From NCBI GenBank assembly GCA_044463125.1, contig JBIQMS010000027.1, positions 1 to 64,000 of the forward strand: a stretch of DNA of 64,000 bases, written 5' to 3'. Position numbers and translations under genes: made by a program. Below are positions 59,883-64,000 of the stretch, one piece after another. This DNA is from CAYMZZ01 sp044463125 (GTDB lineage: Bacteria; Bacteroidota; Bacteroidia; Chitinophagales; Chitinophagaceae). Position 1 is the first letter of the stretch. Every line of letters begins with the position of its first letter. The notes beneath the pieces are model-generated. The model was given only the letters and a program-made list of their open reading frames with translations, was not told the origin of the DNA and did not search any database.

Positions 59883-62435
59883 TCATTCCCTGCCACTGGC
59901 ACTATCGATAGTGCGACCGAAGAAGATGGCATTCATCATCAACCGTGTACCTCCCAGCCAGAAAGCACGGAAGTTGGGATTGTCGGCAATATTGATCACA
60001 CGGCCTCCGCCTACTGTATTCACCAGCACGGCGGCGGTGTTGGCCAAAGCATCCGCATTCTCCCGGCTCACCCATCCGCTTTGCAGGGGCTTATCGCCAT
60101 AATAAAAGGGAACGCCATAAGGATTCTTGCCCATTTCCATAAATACACGATTGCCTTTAAACATACTCACCGTGGGTCGGCGATATCCGTAAGCTAAAGG
60201 ATGCGTGCGATCAATTTTCGCTTCAAAAATAGCCCCGCGCAATTGCTGCGCACCGGCCACTTCCGAACGGTCAACATAGCGCGCCGTTTCGGGATCGGCT
60301 TCCGGCGTTTTGGCACGCTTAAAGCTTACAGTCGAAATGCCTTCGCGCGCCGCCCAACTCACGGCATCTTCCAACAAAATCAACGTACCTCCACCCTGCA
60401 CCCAGGATTTGAGCTTTTCCTTATTCAATTCCCCATAGCTGCCACTCACCAGGATAATAGTATTGTACCGATCGAGATTGGTCCGGTTAAAGGTGCCCGG
60501 CTCCAGGTGTGTTGCGGGTATGTCCATGCGCTGATCCAACAGGTGCCATACTTCACCGGCATCAAGGGCACTTACGCCGGGACCCGTTACCATGGCCACG
60601 CTGGGTTGACGCAATACCTGGAAGCGACTGCTACCCAGGTCGCTGCCACTGAGCACCGCGCCTGATGAAACCGCATATACATCAATGCCATTCTTGCCCG
60701 CCAAATCACTCACAACCTGGTAAAGCTGATCTGCCGTGATCGACTGCATCTTCACCGGAATCTGAATAGTGCCATAGTCAAACTGCATGCGCTTGCCATT
60801 GATGTCCATCGCAAAGGGATTGCTGGCCACCTTGGCCACAATGCCTGATTGCTGTAAAGCATGCAGCATACGCGGCGCATAAAACTCATCCCAGTTGAAA
60901 AGATAACTGTACTGACTCTTGCCGCCTACAACAACACCCTTTTTCCATTCGGCTTTCTGTACGCGCTCACCACGGTCGGCCGACTTACTCAATGCATAGG
61001 GCAGGTCGAAAGCGAGCGGAATGGTCCAGGCCGTAATGTCATAGAAAAGACTGTCTTTGTAGTTCAGGGTCTTTTCAAAGATGCCCCTGATCAAACGGCT
61101 CTGCGGCTGCTGCAAAGGCACCACGTAGGAATTCGCGCTCGCAAAGTTCTGACCTTCCGCACTCATATTTCCTTTCAGTTTATACACTTCAATCTGATGG
61201 CGCAGCAGCATTTCTACCAAAAGCTGTGTACGGGCGGCATCGTGCGGGTCACCAAAAACATAAGAGCCCGCATTGGCGGATTCTTTGGCTGCCGCCTGGT
61301 AAAACTCGCGTTGCCATTCCAGAAATTCACGGCGAAGGGCATTGGCTCCTTCCAGTGTGGAAAGTGCCGTTACAAACTGGTTGCGTATGGTAAAGGGAAA
61401 CGACAACAGTCCATTCGCAGTTTCCTGCAAATGGCCGCGACTACTGGCCTGTTCAAACAGGATACCGATCGCGCCATTTACATCCGGATAGGTGGAGCCT
61501 TTTCCATAATAGAAATCATCATAATTCTCCCGCGTAAAATAAAGCGAACCAATTCGGTCCAGAAACTTCGCATGAAATTCACCCAACTTACCCGTCAATT
61601 CCTGGTTCTTATCGGGCGTAAGCGGGTTCACCCTTGAGGGAACGCCGGGCTGAAAAAAGAAAGTGGCATTGCTACCCTGCTCGTGATGATCGGTGAGGAT
61701 ATTGGGCTTCCATTTATGAAACCACTCGAGGCGGTTCTGACTTTCGCGGTGTACAGCCGGCAGCCAGTCGCGGTTCAGATCAAACCAATAGTGATTATAC
61801 CGTCCGCCCGGCCATACTTCATTGTATTCGCGGCTGGCCGGATCGCTCACCAGGTTCTTGCTTTTGTGCTGGTTTACCCAGGTTGAAAAGCGCTGCAGTC
61901 CGTCGGGGTTGAAAGATGGATCGAAAAGAATAACGGTGTTGTTGAGCAGGTCATCAATCTGCCGCCCCTGCGCAGCTGCCAGGTAATAAGCCGTAACTAA
62001 GGATGCGTTGGCGCCGCTGGCTTCATTTCCATGTATGCTGTGCCCGATATACACCACAATCGGCATTTTGGAAATATCGAGTTTACCCGATTGCGAAGGA
62101 TCCGTGAGCTTTATATGCTCCTGGCGGATCTGTTCCAGCTTTTGATGGTTGGCCGGAGAAGTGATGATCAGCAGCACCTGGGGCCTCTTCTCATACGTAA
62201 AGCCCATGGTCTCTAATTTGATTCTCTCGGGCGCCGCTTTGGCCACGGCATGCATATAGTTGACCAGCCGGTCGTGGGTAATATGGTATTCCCCCACTTC
62301 ATGATGCACAATGTCTTTGGGTTTGAGAATCGCAGGATTGTACTGCACCGAATCGGGCAGGAAATAATTCAGGTCCTGCGCCATAGCGCCCGTGGCGCAA
62401 AGCCATAGGCAGGCGAATAGGAGCTTTTTTCTCAT
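59883..62435 (-). CDS. M14 family zinc carboxypeptidase
   Basis: An 850-residue secreted peptidase. A signal peptide (1-20, ending GAMAQ) precedes the M14 domain (about 45-390). The zinc ligands are in GHSIHGNEASGA (HxxE form) and TDHHEQGS; the catalytic Glu region is in the segment following. A long C-terminal half (about 400-850) has an alpha/beta fold with LILLEDAVSWA and INIADNPNFRAFWLGG typical of the Bacteroidota version of the family. Probably acts in the periplasm or outside on peptides. It is divergent from mnmA, 195 bp away. Confidence 0.9.
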   Translation of the reverse strand: MRKKLLFACLWLCATGAMAQDLNYFLPDSVQYNPAILKPKDIVHHEVGEYHITHDRLVNYMHAVAKAAPERIKLETMGFTYEKRPQVLLIITSPANHQKLEQIRQEHIKLTDPSQSGKLDISKMPIVVYIGHSIHGNEASGANASLVTAYYLAAAQGRQIDDLLNNTVILFDPSFNPDGLQRFSTWVNQHKSKNLVSDPASREYNEVWPGGRYNHYWFDLNRDWLPAVHRESQNRLEWFHKWKPNILTDHHEQGSNATFFFQPGVPSRVNPLTPDKNQELTGKLGEFHAKFLDRIGSLYFTRENYDDFYYGKGSTYPDVNGAIGILFEQASSRGHLQETANGLLSFPFTIRNQFVTALSTLEGANALRREFLEWQREFYQAAAKESANAGSYVFGDPHDAARTQLLVEMLLRHQIEVYKLKGNMSAEGQNFASANSYVVPLQQPQSRLIRGIFEKTLNYKDSLFYDITAWTIPLAFDLPYALSKSADRGERVQKAEWKKGVVVGGKSQYSYLFNWDEFYAPRMLHALQQSGIVAKVASNPFAMDINGKRMQFDYGTIQIPVKMQSITADQLYQVVSDLAGKNGIDVYAVSSGAVLSGSDLGSSRFQVLRQPSVAMVTGPGVSALDAGEVWHLLDQRMDIPATHLEPGTFNRTNLDRYNTIILVSGSYGELNKEKLKSWVQGGGTLILLEDAVSWAAREGISTVSFKRAKTPEADPETARYVDRSEVAGAQQLRGAIFEAKIDRTHPLAYGYRRPTVSMFKGNRVFMEMGKNPYGVPFYYGDKPLQSGWVSRENADALANTAAVLVNTVGGGRVINIADNPNFRAFWLGGTRLMMNAIFFGRTIDSASGRE

Positions 62436-62583
62436 GTCAGAGCTTTGTTTGGATTGTTTTTAGAAGAAAAAAAAGAAAGGTTGGAAGATAGGAATTTTTG
62501 TGTAATGCCTTCATTATCTGCTACACAGAATGGAGGAACGGTAATGGATCCTCCACCCTGATCATGCGTATAAACTTTCTCTG

Positions 62584-62591
62584 TACCTTTG
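62584..62591 (+). promoter_or_regulatory. -7 promoter box TACCTTTG ahead of mnmA
   Basis: Perfect TAnnTTTG match 39 bp before the mnmA ATG. I find no TTTG at the expected -33 position. Confidence 0.45.
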
Positions 62592-62630
62592 CCCATTGTT
62601 TTGTCCCGAAGCGGGAAAAAAGGAGAATTT

Positions 62631-63722
62631 ATGAGTAGAAAAGGAAAAGTGTTGGTGGCCATGAGCGGCGGTATTGATAGTACCGTTACCGCCCTGATGC
62701 TCAACGACCAGGGATACGAAGTGGTGGGCATCACCATGAAAACCTGGGACTATAGCAGCAGCGGTGGTGGCAAAAAAGAAACGGGATGCTGTAATGTAGA
62801 CAGCTTTAACGACGCGCGCCAGGCGGCGGTGGAGCATGGCTTCCCCCATTATATCCTCGACATACGCGAGGAGTTTGGGGATTTTGTGATTAACAATTTT
62901 GTGGATGAATACCTGGCAGGCCGTACGCCCAACCCCTGTGTTCTTTGCAATACGCATATCAAGTGGAGGGCACTGCTGAAAAGAGCCGATGCCCTGGGTT
63001 GCGACTATATCGCAACGGGGCACTATGCCAAAGTGCACCAACACGATAACGGCCGATACTATATCAGCAAAGCGGTAGACCATACCAAGGACCAGAGCTA
63101 TGTGCTATGGGGGTTGCAACAGGACCTGCTGAGCCGCACCCTGCTGCCCCTGGGTCCTTATCGCAAAACGGAGATCCGCCAGATGGCATACGATTATGGC
63201 TATCCGGCGCTCGCCACCAAAAGTGAGAGCTACGAAATCTGCTTTGTACCGGATAATGATTACCGTGGCTTCCTCAAACGCCGGGTTGATGGACTGGAAG
63301 AAAAAGTGGCGGGTGGTATGTTTATCGACAAAGACGGCAAGGTGCTGGGCCAACATAAGGGTTATCCTTTTTATACCATTGGGCAGCGCAAGGGTCTGGA
63401 TATAGCCCTGGGGCGACCGGTATTTGTAACCCATATCGACCCCGACAACAATACCGTTACGCTGGGAGAGGAAACCGATTTGAATCGCAGCGAAATGCGA
63501 GTAGGCAAACTCAACCTGCTGAAATACGATACAATTACGCCGGGCATGGAAGCCACAACCAAGATCCGTTATAAAGACGCGGGTACCCTTTCAAACCTCT
63601 ATCCCGAAAAAGGAGAAGTGAAAGTGAGCTTCTATGAGCAGGCCAAGGGTATAGCACCGGGACAAAGTGCAGTGTTTTATGAAGCGGATGATGTGATTGG
63701 GGGAGGAATTATTTTACGTTAA
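62631..63722 (+). CDS. mnmA: tRNA-specific 2-thiouridylase MnmA
   Basis: A 363-residue enzyme that puts sulfur on U34 of tRNA-Lys, -Glu and -Gln. The PP-loop is VAMSGGIDSTV. The catalytic Cys pair is in PCVLCNTHIK and CFVPDND. GQRKGLDIA and ATTKIRYKD belong to the C-terminal RNA-binding half. Start 62631 has an AGGAG Shine-Dalgarno and the family N-terminus; an upstream ATG at 62589 would add 14 odd residues. Sulfur would come from a cysteine desulfurase such as that at 22257. The TAA stop is inside a heptad array. Confidence 0.96.
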   Translation: MSRKGKVLVAMSGGIDSTVTALMLNDQGYEVVGITMKTWDYSSSGGGKKETGCCNVDSFNDARQAAVEHGFPHYILDIREEFGDFVINNFVDEYLAGRTPNPCVLCNTHIKWRALLKRADALGCDYIATGHYAKVHQHDNGRYYISKAVDHTKDQSYVLWGLQQDLLSRTLLPLGPYRKTEIRQMAYDYGYPALATKSESYEICFVPDNDYRGFLKRRVDGLEEKVAGGMFIDKDGKVLGQHKGYPFYTIGQRKGLDIALGRPVFVTHIDPDNNTVTLGEETDLNRSEMRVGKLNLLKYDTITPGMEATTKIRYKDAGTLSNLYPEKGEVKVSFYEQAKGIAPGQSAVFYEADDVIGGGIILR

Positions 63723-63805
63723 ACGTCGTACGTTGTACGTTTTACGTTTTACGTAGTACGTTTTGCGTTAGTTTTAAGTTGTAAGTATTAAGGTATAAGT
63801 ATTAA
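63718..63805. repeat. heptad repeat array, left-hand (GT) orientation, supplying the mnmA stop
   Basis: GTTAAAC (with the TAA stop, 63720-63722), GTCGTAC, GTTGTAC, GTTTTAC (twice), GTAGTAC, GTTTTGC, then a shortened GTTA, GTTTTAA, GTTGTAA, GTATTAAG, GTATAA, GTATTAA. The array passes gradually from ACGT-type to TTAAG-type units. A short complement-type stretch (CCCCAACCC, about 63923) near the opposite stop codon may be the remains of the right arm. Confidence 0.85.
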
Positions 63806-63933
63806 GTTGGGAAACGAGTTGTTGGTTGCGGTTTTGGGGTTTATGGTTAGGAGTCAAGGGTTAGGTACGGTATTCTCAAGTTCTTATATTGAAATTCAGA
63901 AACTAAGGAATTTCAACTATTTTACCCCAACCC

Positions 63934-64000
63934 TTAAGCATTATGCTTCAACCAGTCGCCAATTTCACACACCGGCCGGCAGGATAACCAAATTCTCAAA
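63934..64000 (-). CDS. 3' end of an unidentified gene, cut by the window edge
   Basis: An open frame runs in from beyond 64000 and ends with TAA at 63934-63936; the last residues read CRPVCEIGDWLKHNA. The composition looks like a real C-terminus, but 21 codons do not allow a family call. It would converge with mnmA. Confidence 0.4.
   Translation of the reverse strand, partial: LRIWLSCRPVCEIGDWLKHNA

Overview
The window looks like chromosomal DNA of a Bacteroidota bacterium, most likely of the Chitinophagaceae/Chitinophagia type. The evidence is a secreted protein with a type IX secretion (T9SS) C-terminal sorting domain, Bacteroidota-type promoters (TTTG, a 20-nt spacer, then TAnnTTTG) ahead of several genes, few Shine-Dalgarno sites, and families typical of the phylum (DUF4954, head-GIN/DUF2807, a metallophosphoesterase-BamA chimera, a TPP-controlled TonB receptor). 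Most of it is housekeeping. I see no phage, transposase, CRISPR array or rRNA. The one RNA gene I am sure of is an initiator tRNA(fMet).

Layout. 0.2-6.2 kb: SET protein, MgtE Mg2+ transporter, GlmS and DUF4954. 6.3-11.2 kb, mostly minus strand: T9SS cargo, the ribosome-assembly GTPases Der and Era, tRNA-fMet. 11.3-15.3 kb: lipoprotein, DUF2807 protein, TPP riboswitch with a thiamin-type TonB receptor, rhodanese. 15.3-19 kb: PASTA protein, D-Ala-D-Ala ligase, a candidate small RNA, ferredoxin divergent from a LuxC-like acyl-CoA reductase. 19.2-23.4 kb: HtrA protease, GH13 lipoprotein, cysteine desulfurase. 23.6-33.7 kb, plus strand: HD-PycTM fusion, polyphosphate kinase, SdiA-regulated-like lipoprotein, frameshifted phosphoesterase-BamA chimera, large GAF-like protein. 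33.8-37.6 kb: a PaoABC-type molybdenum hydroxylase. 38-41.3 kb: GlmM, a small secreted protein, a TlpA-like thioredoxin. 41.4-48.5 kb: trpEGDCFBA behind a leader peptide with three consecutive Trp codons and an attenuator. 48.5-64 kb: OmpA-like barrel, S9 peptidase, HicAB, a decayed AraC/VOC pair, GH16 lipoprotein, CarboxypepD-reg protein, aspartate kinase, a nonsense-interrupted lipoprotein, Ldh-family oxidoreductase, SSB, M14 peptidase, MnmA, and the 3' end of one more gene.

The most unusual feature is non-coding. At eight intergenic places there are arrays of degenerate 7-nt units beginning with GT (families GTTTAGG, GTGAGGC, GTTNTAC, GTNNTAA). Where both flanks of a gap carry arrays, the left one is GT-oriented and the right one is its complement, so the gap is bracketed by complementary arrays. 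Every array that faces a gene's 3' end begins at the stop codon, and in five cases the stop codon lies inside a unit. Two bracketed gaps interrupt the otherwise tightly packed trp operon. Shorter inverted repeats of other families are nested inside some brackets.

Second-tier observations: the ribosome-mediated trp attenuator, the HD-PycTM/ppk1 gene string, very long palindromic terminators between converging genes, and three damaged loci (frameshift, deletion-fusion, nonsense codon). All calls come from reading the sequence; no database search was possible.
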